64,000 nt of DNA from Icerya purchasi. Lineage: Eukaryota; Arthropoda; Insecta; Hemiptera; Monophlebidae. Under the pieces are notes generated by a model, which was not told where the DNA came from, searched no databases, and worked only from the letters and a program-made list of their open reading frames with translations. Each line of letters opens with the position of its first letter. Position 1 is the stretch's first letter. The DNA lies in the NCBI GenBank assembly GCA_039619475.1, contig CM077115.1:494657352-494721351 (forward strand). The letters are read 5' to 3'. Both the position numbers and the translations under genes were made by a program. This document shows, one piece after another, positions 35,793 to 49,000 of the stretch.

Positions 35793-37120
35793 CTCTGCAA
35801 TCTGTTTCGGAGGTTCCAAATTTTCAGAACTGAAAAATATAAAAATAACAGTTGAAACTATAAAAATCAGTCTCGGACAATATAAGTTTCCTATTACGTT
35901 TTCATTTTGTTATATTTTTTTGTTATTTAGTTATTTTACTTTTAGTCGTTGTGAAATATTTTTTAGCATAGATTTATTATTGAATCATCTAAAATAGGGA
36001 GATTAAAAATTGTAAAAATAAAATTAGTTGATAAATGTACGAAGATGACGAAGGTTACAAAAGAGGTGTGTTCGCCGTCGTACCGATAATTTTTTGCCCG
36101 TAATTGAGGGTAATATCGAAATCTTGATGAATGTATTGTAACGTTTAAAAAATTAAAAATCATATAACACTGTGATTATTTTGACGAACAGTGGCAAATA
36201 ATAAAATTCGGTAACTGTTGAAAAATAAATAATTTCAATTGAAGTAAAATTTAATAAAACGTTTTCGAGAAAAAATAATTTAAAAAGAACCTATTTATTG
36301 TGAGCTGACGCGCAGGTGTCATTAAAATTGTCAAACATTTAATAGTTTTCCAATAATGACAATGATACTTTTTGAAATATTACCATTTGTTGTTTTTTTT
36401 TTTTTTTAAGAAAGTTTAGTTTTTGTTAATAAAAATAAGAGGTAAATTTAAGCTTTGATTAATAAATTAATTTGAAGTAATATTTTGTTGCTTTTCAAGA
36501 AAAGAATTTCAAAAATCAAATAGTTACAGAAAAACTTCGGATGAATGCTAATTGCCAACAGAATCGGGCACAGGGCTTTTAAAACTAATATCATCTACTA
36601 GCGCGGATTTTTGGAAGAAAGTAGTGCGATTCGCATCGCTGAGTCAGACCGACAGAAGTAATTCCGCTGTTAATGCCCGTGTATTTAGTATCATTTTAAA
36701 AGAAAATTAAATTATTTTTATTAAATATTAACCTTTGAAATCTTTTTTAGATTTATTTTACCAATAATCGGACACGGGGAAGTTTCTTCGGTGTGATATT
36801 GAGACGTTATCAAAGAAAATAGGTATATGAAAAAAATAGAAAGGAATTGAAGAGAATCAAAAGAAAAAGTAATTTAAAAAAAAAAATTCCGAACGGTAAC
36901 TCATTGAAACAAAGTGAGAAAACGATTTAAAAGCGTTTATAGCATAATTAAGAAGAAACAAAAAGATGCAATATTTTTTTTTTTCGTTAATTATATAGGC
37001 ATTGTGCGTTCTTACAGTTCCCCGCGTTGCGCGAATACCTTTCGGGGCTAATTCATATTCCATATCACTACGACCGTTCGCAACCACTAAAAAAGACTTT
37101 TACCAATTATTAAAATTGTA
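35793..37120. other. AT-rich non-coding stretch
   Basis: No supported gene. Confidence 0.4.
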
Positions 37121-38240
37121 GGGCTCTCATACTGGACGATGAACGACGAGCGAATAATAATCGAGTAGCGCGTACAGTTTCACTGAGCCATTTTGGGCAC
37201 ATTCCTCGGGGAAGGAATTATCGAAATTCCTAAGACGATAGCCATCGGTCACCAGCGGCGTAATAATTCCTAGCGCGAAACCCCTTTTAGAGGTTGAGAA
37301 CGACTGTTGTCGGTCATGCTGGAAAGTTCGAGACAAATCCCATTGCCATTGTTTGTCTTTTGTAACGCGCCAAGATGAAGCTGGAAAAGCGTTGTTCCTC
37401 GTGAGTTATCAACTTAATTAAATAATCTGCAGCCGCGCGTCCTGGAATATGGCCCGGAATACTGCTTTTGAACGTGAATTCTGCTCGGAAGGGCCGAATC
37501 TGAACAGTTGAAGAAGATGTTGCGGTTTAGGGCCGTCTGCGGGCTTTTGTATTCGTCCCGCTGGAACTAATCGTTCGGAAACGGACTCTTTATCTGCATT
37601 CTGCTTCTTCAGGTTATCGTCAGATTTCCGTGCCGATATAGAATTGACGTCACCACTAAATATACCCCGCCAGCCTAGTCCTTTGGCCGAATTGATCATC
37701 ATCGCAGACAGCACAAAGAGCGCTCTTTACATCGCTATTAACCGGATTCCGAATTAGTAGTAAAGGGAGGTGCTCCTCTCTTAAGGTTAGAGATGATGAC
37801 CAACGATTATTCCCGGAATCCGCTTAAAATGGATACTCAAAGAAGCGACGGTTAACTCTGTTCGACGGTAATATGGTCGTCGGACGAGGCAGCGAGGCAG
37901 CGAGGCAGCGGTCAAAATGTATACTTGTCTAACGAGTTGCCGTACAAAATGAAAAGGTCGGCGCTGTTAACCGATTGCGACGGATTTAAGGATTTCACGG
38001 CGTACGGCATCGGCAGAGTTTCATCTCGTCTTTTTAACAAGCTCGACGCTAGCGTAGTTTACGAAAATCTTTCCCTAACAAGCCTCGCTGAAGCTGAAAA
38101 AAACAAAAAAATCAGAGACTCTATTAATCTTCGACATGAAACGCGATGCGTAGAAAACTTTAAAAAAAACCCGATGGATGAGGTTATAGATTTTAATTGT
38201 GTATTTCTGGTCGTCGAAGGCGTAGCACTTTTATAAAGAG
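37121..38240. other. Less AT-rich stretch, no recognised gene
   Basis: Base composition rises in G+C between about 37130 and 38060. Frames of 98-103 codons exist on both strands (37418-37714 minus, 37925-38236 plus) but show no domain I recognise. There is a short direct repeat gaggcagc at about 37886-37910. It could be conserved non-coding DNA or an unrecognised exon. Confidence 0.3.
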
Positions 38241-39384
38241 AAATAATATTATCTAAAATTAGAAAATACATCATATAGCGGTGATAAAGTTGCAAACATT
38301 TCAAATATTTACATAAAATTTCCTTTAAAATAATAAACTGTAAGGCACAACACTAGATTTGTGAAAAGCATATTTATTATTACAATATTCTCAGTTGTAA
38401 TGTAAAAACAAATTTGAAGCGGAATATTCAAACGAACTCAATTTTAAGCTTTTTAACAAATAAGTTTACAGTTTAAAAAAAAGTTCATCAGCAATCAATA
38501 TGCGCAAAAAAATTTGAGAAAAACCATTTTTTACGGAGAAATTTAACGAGTCGAATGGCACGGAAATTTTAAAATACTCTAAACGGGTTTTCAGACACTT
38601 AACTGAACATCAAACGAACAACATACAAGCGACATTTCCGACGGATATTAAAAATACAGATGATGGCAATTACAGTCGAAATAAAAAGACGGATTAGAAT
38701 GACGAAAAAATAGTATTAAAATATATCGCGAATGACTTTTTATAGCAATAATATTATTAACGGGAATCGTAAAATGGTATAAAAAAGAAATCACAACTTA
38801 GTTGGAGACTGTGAATATATTCTAGTATTGAGTATTAAATTAAATAAAATTTGTTCAGGGAGAAAAAAAAGGCATATAAAATTATACAAAAATTGTTCCA
38901 CGCTGCAAGCCCCCCCCCCGTCACGCAAAGAAAAAACAACAAAACAAGCAAAACTAAAAACTAGCGAATATCTTGAGATGTCTATTCTCACGATGTTTAG
39001 TTATGTTCGTCGATTTATTTTTTTGTTGGCTGTACAACTGCAGTTTAATTCTTCATTAATACATATTTACGTCGTACAATTCATGCAATTACGCGTAACT
39101 AACCGTAAATTCCCTTTTCAAGAACCAACTGTGAAATTTACTTTTCCACAAGTATTGCAGAAGAACTATCACACAGCTGCAGTTCCAGGGAGTGTCCCGA
39201 TAATAGCGAGGTCATCCAGTTTGCCCAGATATATTAATGACGTGTAATTTGTGGACGGAACATGTAACGTTTTTTCGTTACGTTTTGAAATAAATATGTG
39301 TGCATTAAAAATAAAAGTAAGGAAAACCGTTTTTTTCTTTTCTTCTTTCTCTCAAACCCAACTTAAAAAAGATATACAAATCAA

Positions 39385-39420
39385 TTCTTCTTCTTCTTCT
39401 TCTTCTTCTTCTTCTTCTTC
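39385..39420. repeat. (TTC)n microsatellite
   Basis: Twelve TTC units. They create a serine run in the overlapping frame. Confidence 0.95.
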
Positions 39421-39429
39421 GTGTCAGGA

Positions 39430-39645
39430 AAAGGACCTTTATGCGTTACACGGTGTTTGCCCAGTATTCTGCAAACGCGACACTGTCTCCATCCAGTTGT
39501 AGTAGGTCATTAAAGTCACATCTGTGCGGGCATCTATTGAGGATAAAAAGATGTTGAATAGATTGCTCCTCGCCACATGTACAGAAAGAGTTGTCAGAAA
39601 TTCGCCACTTCTTCATGTTGTCCCCCCTGTTCGACGGTACCTCTT
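39430..39645 (-). pseudogene. LINE C-terminal zinc-finger fragment, another family
   Basis: The minus strand reads DNSFCTCGEEQSIQHLL, the CxCG...E..xHLL end motif of Jockey/CR1-like LINE ORF2, followed by a degraded remainder up to a stop near 39430. It differs from the CDADH-type ends at 25.3 and 32.6 kb. Confidence 0.55.
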
Positions 39646-40130
39646 CTATAAAAGCATTGCGAGGAGTCTGATTCGAAGAATAAAGAGATATAAAGTATTT
39701 TTAAATGTAAAATAAATTCCCCCTAGTAATTAACAAACACGAATAAGAAGTATAAATTTACTCTAATTGAAATTAAAATACCTGAATTTAAAGAAATGTT
39801 TTCGTTTCGTGAGTATAACAGCAGCCCCCATTATCAGCCGGCTAGCAACACAAAGTAGTACACGCTCAATTAAAACTAAGTGTGTGTTTTAGTCTGTGTT
39901 GTTAGTTGGATGAGCTATGTGTCTGAAAACGTTTCTTTAAATTGAGATATTTTAGTAAATGAATACTTATTTATCAATAAGTGGCGGGAATTTGTTTTAT
40001 ATTTATAAATTTTACTAAACAGGGATTATTTATTTGCGTAAAGTATGTTTATTTGTATTTCTCTTTGCTACGCAATACTCGCGGACTAGACGCTATTATT
40101 GTGAAAATAACATTTAGCAAACCGTTACTT

Positions 40131-40727
40131 CTACGTTTTATCTGTAAAATCTCGAATAGTCGAGAATCCCAACCCCCCCGCCGCCGCCACCCGTCGACCC
40201 GCCGCGCTCAAAACACTCACGATATTTAGACACAACATAGCGGTAAATGTATAGAAATTTCGCGCAAAGCCACCGAGCGAACATGTACCTAACACATGCA
40301 GAGAGGGCAACTGCATTTGCGGTTACCTGCAACTGCGATGATTGGTCGTTGGGTCGTCGGCAGCGCGCGGACGAAAGGTGATAATGCGATAAGATAATGC
40401 CGAGGAGCGACGAAACAACGGTAGGCCGAACTGGTGTGTAATTAGTGCCGTGTAATATTTCAGTTCGGTAATTCAGTGGCACGAAAAAATAACGAGCGCT
40501 AGTAAATCATTACTCGATTATTATTAGAAAATGGAAAACTCGAAAGACAAGTAGCATGACCACAGGTACACAAACACGCGCGTGCGCGCCTTGCACCACG
40601 CCGGGCACGGTTGCTGCGAGTCCGTGTTAATTGGATCTGGGGTAATGACGAGGCGAAGATGAACAATTCGGAATTGATCTCGGTGACTATCATCAGGAGC
40701 AACTGACACTCTGCTCGCATAATAACG
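40131..40727. other. CpG-containing upstream-like island
   Basis: A clearly less AT-rich block with C- and CG-rich tracts (around 40170-40210 and 40560-40620). No ORF is supported. It may be the promoter of the candidate exon that follows. Confidence 0.3.
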
Positions 40728-40923
40728 ATGCTAGTAATAATAATCACAATCACAATCACAGTCGTAAATAGTGGAGCAGCGCAGTGTCCGCTAGCTGCGC
40801 TGGTACATCACTGCAGCGGGCTAGAGGATAACGCGTTTCTCCGGTTCCTGGTCGAGCTGCCGGCCGCGCCGTGCGGACCTGTCACGTTCGCGGCAAATAC
40901 AACCGGTTACCTGGACGACTACC
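40728..40923 (+). CDS. Candidate first coding exon of a secreted protein (weak)
   Basis: An ATG frame opens with a hydrophobic stretch resembling a signal peptide (about 20 residues, ending AAQC). About 45 residues with three cysteines follow. A GTACGT splice-donor-like site lies at 40924. Downstream, the frame runs into low-complexity repeats, as an intron would. I recognise no family. It could equally be chance: this locus is unusually CpG-rich, and overlapping frames exist on the other strand. Confidence 0.22.
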
Positions 40924-41144
40924 GTACGTATATTATAATATATTCCGTGCGTCTTCTGCCGTCATCCATTTTACTAGTCAAATGCCCCCGGGGGGGACTG
41001 CTTAATGAACGGTTTTGTCTTAATATCCCTCCCCCTTTAACGTCGTCTTTCGAAAAACCGTTCACTCCCGGTTCTCCGCTGCGCAATATCACCTCCACTA
41101 GAAGGTATTTTCGAAAAAGGTTTTTCACATTTACACTTGCTCCT

Positions 41145-41191
41145 CCTATCCTATCCTATCCTATCCTATCCTATCCTATCCTATCCTATCC
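41145..41191. repeat. (CCTAT)n pentanucleotide array
   Basis: About nine perfect cctat units. It differs by one base from the common insect telomere unit CCTAA. Confidence 0.95.
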
Positions 41192-41929
41192 TCTCGCGCT
41201 GAGAACGAAGCTAAGTAGTTGTTATATTTTACATGCGTAATAATAATATACGCGCACCCGAAAGAATAAATGCAACTAAATTATACCCGTTAAAAGTAAT
41301 GCAAAGCGAAATGAGCGAGACTGTTGTGTGACTTTGAATTTTTTTTGTAAATTTACATTTTTCGCATATCGCGTGTTCGGGCGGAGGGGAGATGTTTTTA
41401 ATTTTTGCCTAGGAAATAAGCAATGGGTAAAAATTTCCTGTTCTAGGAGGAAGATTATCCCCCTCGCCCCCGCCCCCCGGGTTTTCAGTACATCTGGTAA
41501 AATGCGATATATGATTTGAATTATATCCGCCTCTCTACGTTAATACTTTTGCCAAATATCTCACGGAACCTTTACCGACTTTCAGCGCACCATCGACCGT
41601 GATCAGAGATAATTGAAAAGTGAGTAGTCAGTTGATTAGCGTGCTTAACTAGAAAAAAAAGGAAAAAAAAGTACTGTTTTTCGTTAAAATTTTATACGAC
41701 GGTTGTTATAAACGACGTAATTTCAAAAAGTAATCGAAATTTTTTAAATTTCTTTAAAATACGGTTGTTGAATTAAGTCTTTTAGAAAATTTTTCCGGTT
41801 AGCCGCCTTCAAATTTACTGTCGAAAATGAAGAGAAAATTTAAAATCACATAGAATTTCGAATTCCATCGTGTTTTGTAATTTTTTTTATTCTATTGTAT
41901 CCACTAATGTGCCGTGTATTGCAACATTG

Positions 41930-42790
41930 GCCAGAGAGGCACACATGAATGGAGTTTATATGTTATCTAGCATATTGGATAGTCTCAGAAATCTGAAGAA
42001 TTTCAGAGGGACAATTGGGACGACCGGAATAGGTTGAATTTCGGACGGACTAGCAATAGGGGAACAGAGCATACGTGTCACAAGTATAGGGGGATCTGAT
42101 ATATTTAGTAAAAAGGAATGAGAGATTTTTGCGTGGCCAATCGGCAGACGGCATAATATAACTTCTTCTTTACGGCTGGATCTTGACGAAGTACTCGAAA
42201 TTCCAGTATTTGAACGCGATTTAGTAGAAACTTCACGCCAATTCTTCGACCATTTCTTTTTTTTAGCAGGGATTTGATTGCTATAGAGAGAAGTCCAATG
42301 AGGAGGTACATATGTCTGAAATCGGAGGGCATGAAGTAGTTACTTTCGCTGCTAAAAACAACAAATCCCACGATGAGCCCTTGTATGCTGGAATCCACGC
42401 GAAGGTAATGCGATTCGAAGCGGTAGACATAACTAAGATTACATTTTTGGCGATGGGATTTTGTGATTTATTGCGCGTTTATGATAACGACGAAAGTGAA
42501 AAGACTATGCAAATACGAGTAAGAGAATACTGTAAAATTGACTGCAAGTTTTATAGCATATATTATAGTTCTGCAGATAGAATTGAAAAAACGTTTGGTA
42601 ATGAGTAGTATGTCGGATTCATTTGTGAGTACTCCAGCCATGTCCGATTTAGAACCGTCGTCCGTAAATATAATTAAATGGTCAACGTAATTCAATAGAA
42701 GTTCTTGCAATGCGCCTCTGATTACCTCGAGTGTAGTGAGTTTTCCGACCTGTGCAGGTTCAAAAGTTAGTATATTCAATTTTTTTTTTT
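41930..42790 (-). pseudogene. Decayed LINE: RNase H region and C-terminus
   Basis: On the minus strand a 42779-42468 piece reads DHLIIFTDDGSKSD, the RNase H start of I/R1/Jockey-group LINEs, with one extra Asp. Then comes ITFAWIPAYKG (about 42400) and, near 42150-42110, an EEVILCRLPIGHAKISHSF-like C-terminal pattern in another frame. Several frameshifts and stops are present. Sequence down to about 41930 fits the 3' end. Inactive. Confidence 0.65.
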
Positions 42791-43199
42791 TTTTTTCTAT
42801 GCATACTCTGCCCCGGTTAAAAATGTCCTACACTGGTTTCACAATGCAGACCTTGACAATTTGAAATAACGTAATTTTCGTCTAAGTCTGCGTCGTTTTT
42901 TCCCTTTTTACTCATAAAAAAGTAGCTTAGTGAACCGTGTCAAAAAAATAATTAACTTCTCTACGTTTATTTATTAAAAACTGATTTTTCGTTATTTATT
43001 AGAATCGTTACCGTTTTTTTTCGCTCAATAACTCACTGAGTAAAGCTCGCAATCAGTGTGTCTGGTCGAATATATCGATTCTTATCCGGAAAAAATAAAT
43101 CGAGAATAATTTCACATCATTTAAGATGATCATCAGTAGGAAGTCTGATAAACGAGCGAAGATGAAACATTTGCAACAGCGACGAATCAAATTTGAAGC

Positions 43200-43650
43200 T
43201 CCGAACGGAAGAGAAAATCATATAAATCTACTCCTGCATCAGCTAAATATTTAGGAATGCACCTAGATGCAAAATTAACTTGGCAGATACGTATTATAAA
43301 GTTGAGCGTGAGACCGGATTAACGTCAGAATTCGTCAACTGTACTGGTTACTAGGACGACATTCAAAGCCGAGTTTATACCATAAGAGGAGGGTGTCATT
43401 TATCTGACGATCATTAAGCTCATCTGTGGACGTATGGTTTGCAGTTGTAGGGGGATGTTCTGCACCACGCAATTTTTCCATCATTCATCGCAGAATAAAA
43501 TCATACGGCTGATAGCTAGAGCGAGATGGTTTCAGTGCAACGACGATTTACATCGGGACTTGCAGCTGAAGAAGGTGAACGACGCCAATAAATAAATCTG
43601 TATCTATGTATGAAAACGACGTCTGCAGGTCCACGGAAATTCAGAAGCGT
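43200..43650 (+). pseudogene. Decayed Jockey-like LINE, RT thumb region
   Basis: The plus strand reads SAKYLGMHLDAKLTW, then after stops NKIIRLIARARWFQCND and LHRDLQLKKV. These correspond to the KYLG and C-terminal blocks of Jockey-type ORF2. Frame breaks occur throughout. It is oriented opposite to the neighbouring LINE at 41.9-42.8 kb. Confidence 0.65.
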
Positions 43651-43810
43651 CGCTGTTACTGAATACCGCACCACTAAAACGTTGGCTTAAAAAGCCACAT
43701 GGTTTATTAATTCTCATAATTATGGTCTCTTCAACGATTAATTTGTTTTAAAAAACGGTTATTCTTATTACTTATTTAAGATTATTCTTAAGATCGTAAT
43801 ATAATTTAAT

Positions 43811-43960
43811 TTGGCCGTCGCGATAGCCTAGTGGTGTGAACTCTTGACTGTTGAGATAGTGGTCAAGAGTTCTGATTCCCAGCCAAAAAGAAATAGACCG
43901 ATTTAATTTAATGAGGAGTTCCAAATAGTATTTACAGTCAAGCCAAAGAGAAAAAAAAAT
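43811..43960 (+). mobile_element. tRNA-headed SINE
   Basis: A pol III A box (tagcctagtgg, about 43825) and a degenerate B box (agttctgattcc, about 43868) are arranged as in a tRNA, followed by a non-tRNA body and an A-rich tail. Possible target duplication: aatataatttaa (43798) and atataattaa (43960). It does not fold as a normal tRNA gene. Confidence 0.65.
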
Positions 43961-44078
43961 ATAATTAAAAAAAAAAATTAAATCTACTCAGAGACCTACT
44001 ATTTATATATTAAATGTTTGAATTTGTCGTTTTTTTCAATCTTGTTTTCATTTACTGGCCAAAAAAAACTATGGGTGG

Positions 44079-44378
44079 CAAGGCCGTGTCCACGGGGTGG
44101 GTTTTGGGGGTTAACCCCCCCCCATGAGAACTGAAATAGTTTATGTACTTCATTAATATCTTAAGGAAAATTTTTTTATTACGAGTATAATCAATAACAT
44201 ATGTAATTTTTATCAATGTTTATACAGTAATTCATTTATTTAAATTATTAATATATAAATCAAAGTGGTGGAAATTATTAAGAGCATGAATCTTAGTGAA
44301 AAATGTATCGTTATTTATAAAATAAATATGTGAAGAAAAATTTCAAACCCCCCTTTCAAAATTCTGGGCACGGGCCTG
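44079..44378. mobile_element. 300-bp hAT-type MITE
   Basis: A perfect 8-bp target duplication, atgggtgg, lies at 44071-44078 and 44379-44386. The ends are imperfect inverted repeats (caaggccgtgtcca versus reverse caggcccgtgccca), with C/G-rich runs just inside. No coding frame. Confidence 0.8.
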
Positions 44379-45486
44379 ATGGGTGGGGTAGTTTAATTCA
44401 ATATAGCCTCTACATAATGTTCGTTATAGGAACCATTAACTTCGCTGCAATATTCCACTTAATAATATTTTCATTTACTTGATCGCTAAAACAAAAATTG
44501 ATACTTAAGCCTTCACATTACACACATATAGTTGTATATTAATGACTATATATGTCATTCTCATGGGTGATTAAATAAACAATATTTAAGATTCGTTGCC
44601 ACAATCTGCGCGGATTGTGAGTAGGGGGCATGCAAGAATTGAATTTCGAGGAGAACATATAGCGACGTTTGCTATATTTTTCTGAACTACTATCGCGATG
44701 AAGGTTGATCATCATCTTTTATTTAAACGAAGCGCAGAGAATTATGTCCGCAGGTATCCATTATGGCACTGGTTGCTTTTACTGTGCTGTGGTGATGGCC
44801 GTGAGTTGTACCATATTTATCTTCTTACAAATACAGGAGATAGTTATTTGAAATATTCAGAAGTAACACGTTGCATCTATACTAATTTAAGTTTCAATTT
44901 CCTAAACATGGCTTACTTTTTTTTTTTCTTTTTTCGGCTCTCTTTTTAGTTCAGCGGCTTATATAAATGTTTTGCTATACATTATTTTTAAAGTAGGTGT
45001 CTAAGTATAGAGCAGGTAGTGTTTGCAAATTGGGCTATTGTTCCCTAACCATAAAAAAAAAAGCAAGAAAATAAAAAAGCAAGAAAATAAAAAAGCAAGA
45101 AAATAAAAAAACAAAAAAACAAAAAAACAAAAAAACAAAAAGCGATGCAAACTGTAAAATTTTCAAATTTAATCTATATACTAATATGCAGAATTGTAGT
45201 GTTTGCGATTTGCAAATATTCACACAGTGTAATCACTCTGTATTATGCTATTATTTTAGCGGAAAATCTATTTTTTTAAATTTTGATCTTTCAGTTCGTG
45301 TGGTCCGATTTAATTCAAGAACCTGTTAAAGAAACAATATCGAAATTCGCACAGCCTAGAGATTTTGCTCGGATCGTTTTAAGCTTTGTTTCATTTTGAT
45401 ATACGATAAATGGTAAAACTGAACCAGTTTAAAATTGAAATAGTAAATTACTAGCGAAAGAGAGAGAAAGGGTGAGACAGACAATC

Positions 45487-45525
<39 letters not shown>

Positions 45526-46660
45526 TATCAAAAAAAAAGTAAGAAAATTTAAGTTCTAGTGATTAAGAAGAGGCTATGTAGGTTTTTTTGTTTCTTATTA
45601 TTTTTTATATAGAGTGATGTATGTTCCGTAATGTGTCCAGTTTGTTCACAGATGGTGCCGATAATGCAACAGGGACAAAATGTGTGTGCTACTGTTAGCG
45701 ATTTGGAAGTTAAAAAGACGAAAAATGTTGCCTACAAGGGAGTTTTTGATAATTTTACAAATCAAGTTTTTGACAATGTTTTTATCATATACAAAGTTTA
45801 CATTATTATATTTGCAGCAAAGATTTTTGGGACATTCAATGAAAAATTTTTTTAGAACACATCTACAAATAGAGGGAACAATATCATTTCATTATTAGTC
45901 GCACCATTTCGAATGTTGAGTAAATTGTGTAACTCGGTGCGTTCAAAAAAAAAAAAAAAAAAACAAAAAAACGTTTATACGATGTGGCGGTTTTAGTTTA
46001 TTTCCCATTCGTGAATTTACAAAATTTAGGCCGGATTTGTTTTTGTCCTAGTTGTTGATAACCGGTTTCTCGTTATTCGTTTTATGCGATATATAGGCAT
46101 TTTCGTAATACGATGCCCCGTGTTTATCGAAGACAGATGTTTCGATTTTCAAACTTAATTATTACTTATGTAAAAATTCGAAGTATGTGTGTAACCATTT
46201 TGATTACCATATTATAATATCAAGTCTCGCGAGGACGTGATAAATAACGTTCGAATGAGACCGAAGCGTAAATTAACGAGAGAACGTATTTCAAAATATT
46301 AATAGAAGAGCACCATTTTTTAGTAGTAGTCGAACGATGAATGTGCTGAAAAAATGTTACTGTAACAACGTCGTGAGCGTAAGAATAACAAAAATACGTA
46401 CATAATTAATACCTACAACATAGACGGCGCTATTGATAACATTGAAGTGCTCTTTCTGGCCTGAGCCAGTCGCAGCATAATGTGTTTGAAACCTAAACAT
46501 ATTTAAATACATAATAACTTTCGTATTATTAATTCATAGAAAACGTAATGTATGAAATATAAAACATACAGTATAAAGTATAACAAATAGAACTCTTTTT
46601 TCTTTTTTTTGTTTTCATATTTTCGGGCAACCTTCACCTAGCAGCAACGAGATAGGAAAC
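44379..46660. other. Non-coding stretch with simple repeats
   Basis: No supported gene. It includes an A-rich tandem repeat at 45053-45141 (aagcaagaaaataaaa units), (TA)n at 45490-45523 and a poly-A run at about 45946-45962. Confidence 0.45.
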
Positions 46661-46734
46661 GATCGGTCAAATACTGATTTGGTCAGAAATAGACAGAACG
46701 AAGGAACCGAGCACTAATAACGGACTGGGAAGGA

Positions 46735-46880
46735 AGAGACAAGATGTAGAAGGAAGGACTAGGAAGTGTGTATCAAAATAAGAATGAAGAATTCTCGGAC
46801 GAGAGGGAAGGACACTCGAAGATAGATATGGGGTTGAAATCACAGACAGCTTCGTGATTATCGGATGAAGATGACAATTT
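46735..46880 (-). pseudogene. LINE C-terminal end fragment, copy 3
   Basis: On the minus strand one frame reads CHLHPDNHEAVCD, FECPSLSSENSS and SPSFYIL, colinear with the fragment at 25314-25512. Heavily decayed. Confidence 0.4.
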
Positions 46881-47179
46881 GGAGAAAATGAAAACGAAAG
46901 CACGAGGAGAAGGTAATACGATTAAGGCGCAAACGAATGATGGAGATTACGACGGAATTTCGTAGAACACGGAAGTCATAAAACCAAGGGTAAGTAGGAA
47001 GATTCGTCTGGATGGACCGATAGAAGGGTGGGAGAGAAGGAAGATGCATAAATATGTGACTAGAATCTAGTAGGAAAATTTTTGCAACCATACAGGTAGC
47101 AAGTTGGAAGCGGGGAGATATGGGAAAATACCATTTCAAAATAAATTTTGTGTTTAGAGAACGATCATGCAACATGCAT

Positions 47180-49000
47180 GTACGTGTGTGTTAACATGAA
47201 TTATTGAGAAAAAAAAAGTAATTACAAAGGCCTCCTCCTCTTCTGGAATTATGAATTAGGTCGATTCCAAAGAAAAATAATCGAGATTCGATTAAAAGAT
47301 GTATAATATCTGACGATAAACTCGTAGAAAAGTACATTTGAAAATGACGGGTTCAGTTTTCATTTTTCCTAATAATTATTACACACATTTAAAATCCGTT
47401 TTCCTCGGGTATAATTCTTCTCCGGAAGAATGAGCGAAAATCTGATAGGATATTTAATACAACGTGATAATCACTTTTTTGTAATAACCACCCCTTATTA
47501 ACAAACACGGCCTTATTTTATCCTAAAATGACGCTCTTTCAGTTTAGGAAGTAAGAAAAAGTGGCACCGATCCAAATCAGGAAGGAGAACGCAATATCGG
47601 CATCCCCTTTTCGGTTAAGCACTCGAAAGAACATTGCCACGCTCCGAATCTTCCGCCCCTATTTCCACAAAATAAACACCGATTAAAATATTTTTGAATT
47701 TATCTAACACGCGGTCAATATTCATCGCAAGAACTTTCACGCTGTTCGTATTTTTGCACGTGATTGGAAATCTCTTTTTGGAAATGGTGTTTTCGAAAGT
47801 GTTTCGTGCCATTGAAAACTTTCTTTAATTTTATCGATCGCGTTTTTTTAAGGTTATTCGTTACATTCACTAACACGCTTTAGAAAAACAATTCCGCAAA
47901 TAAGGCTCGTAACAGTCAAGCTGGGAATGGATATAAGCGGTTTATTCGCAATGTGATCGCTTTTCGACATCTCTCTTACTTCCTAATAGTCTACCGTCTT
48001 GTCTAGATTTATTTAAATTTCATTCTTTCTTAGACATTTGTGTTTAAAAAAAAAACAAAAAAAAAACAAAAAAAAACAAAACAAAACACTTCAAATTATT
48101 ATGTCGAAAATTCGCGGGAAAACTGCTGTGGAGAGATGATATCAAAATGCGATCTACTTTGGACATTTAGGAATTGTTGACTTAATTCAATGCCACAATT
48201 TTCAACAAAAGTCAGCTTCAGTCAATGTGTAGGAACAGCCTAGGCCAGCTTGTGCGGCATTTTTAATCGCCGAATATTTATGTCTTCTCAGCTTACTTAT
48301 TATCCAGAGAATTCCTGCAACCTCTGCTGATGTTTTCCAATCTTTGAATCACAATTACTCGACCGTCGGAATTTGAAGATGATGAATGAGACTGAATTTC
48401 TATGGGGTTATCTTCCTGAATACATTATGATACTGTGTATGAGGACAATCTCACAGTTGGCATATGCGATTATTTGACTGTAAAGTAGAAGTTTATTATT
48501 TTCCCGATAAAAACTATTTCGATCAGTTTTATTTTTACCGTTTTTTATTTTTTTTTTCTTGGCAATTTCGTCAGTTTTTCATCTACTAAATATACTTTTG
48601 GTATAACTCTCGGTGGGCACAGTTTCTCCGTTGACCATCATCGGAGTTAATACGAACCGATTTACTTTAATTATGTCTAGTTCCCCAATTCTTAGTTCCA
48701 GACTTTGTTAAGATCATACTTCCGGCCTTTAGTTGTTCTACCGACTCTCCCGCAGCTAGTTATTATCTGCAAAACATTAATGTGTTGATATATCCATAGT
48801 GCACACAAGTACACAATATACTAGGTCATGTTGATGAGGAACGACGGCATTTATCGGGGGGCTGTATTTTTATGTTTCATTCGAAAAAAAAAACCTTTTT
48901 TGCAGTAATTTTCAGACGATACATTCTCAATTTTTTACGGAGAATTTCACGCTGAACTTTATCCAAAAAGGCCTGTGTGAAACATCTAAAGAGAGAATAC
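47180..49000. other. Non-coding stretch
   Basis: No supported gene. An A-rich simple tract with C interruptions lies at 48045-48090. Confidence 0.4.

Noticed and set aside
38828..39247. 139-codon open frame
   Set aside because: Composition is ordinary non-coding, with a poly-C-derived proline run and no domain seen.
43811..43885. tRNA gene
   Set aside because: A and B boxes are present, but the sequence does not form a proper tRNA and continues into a SINE body.
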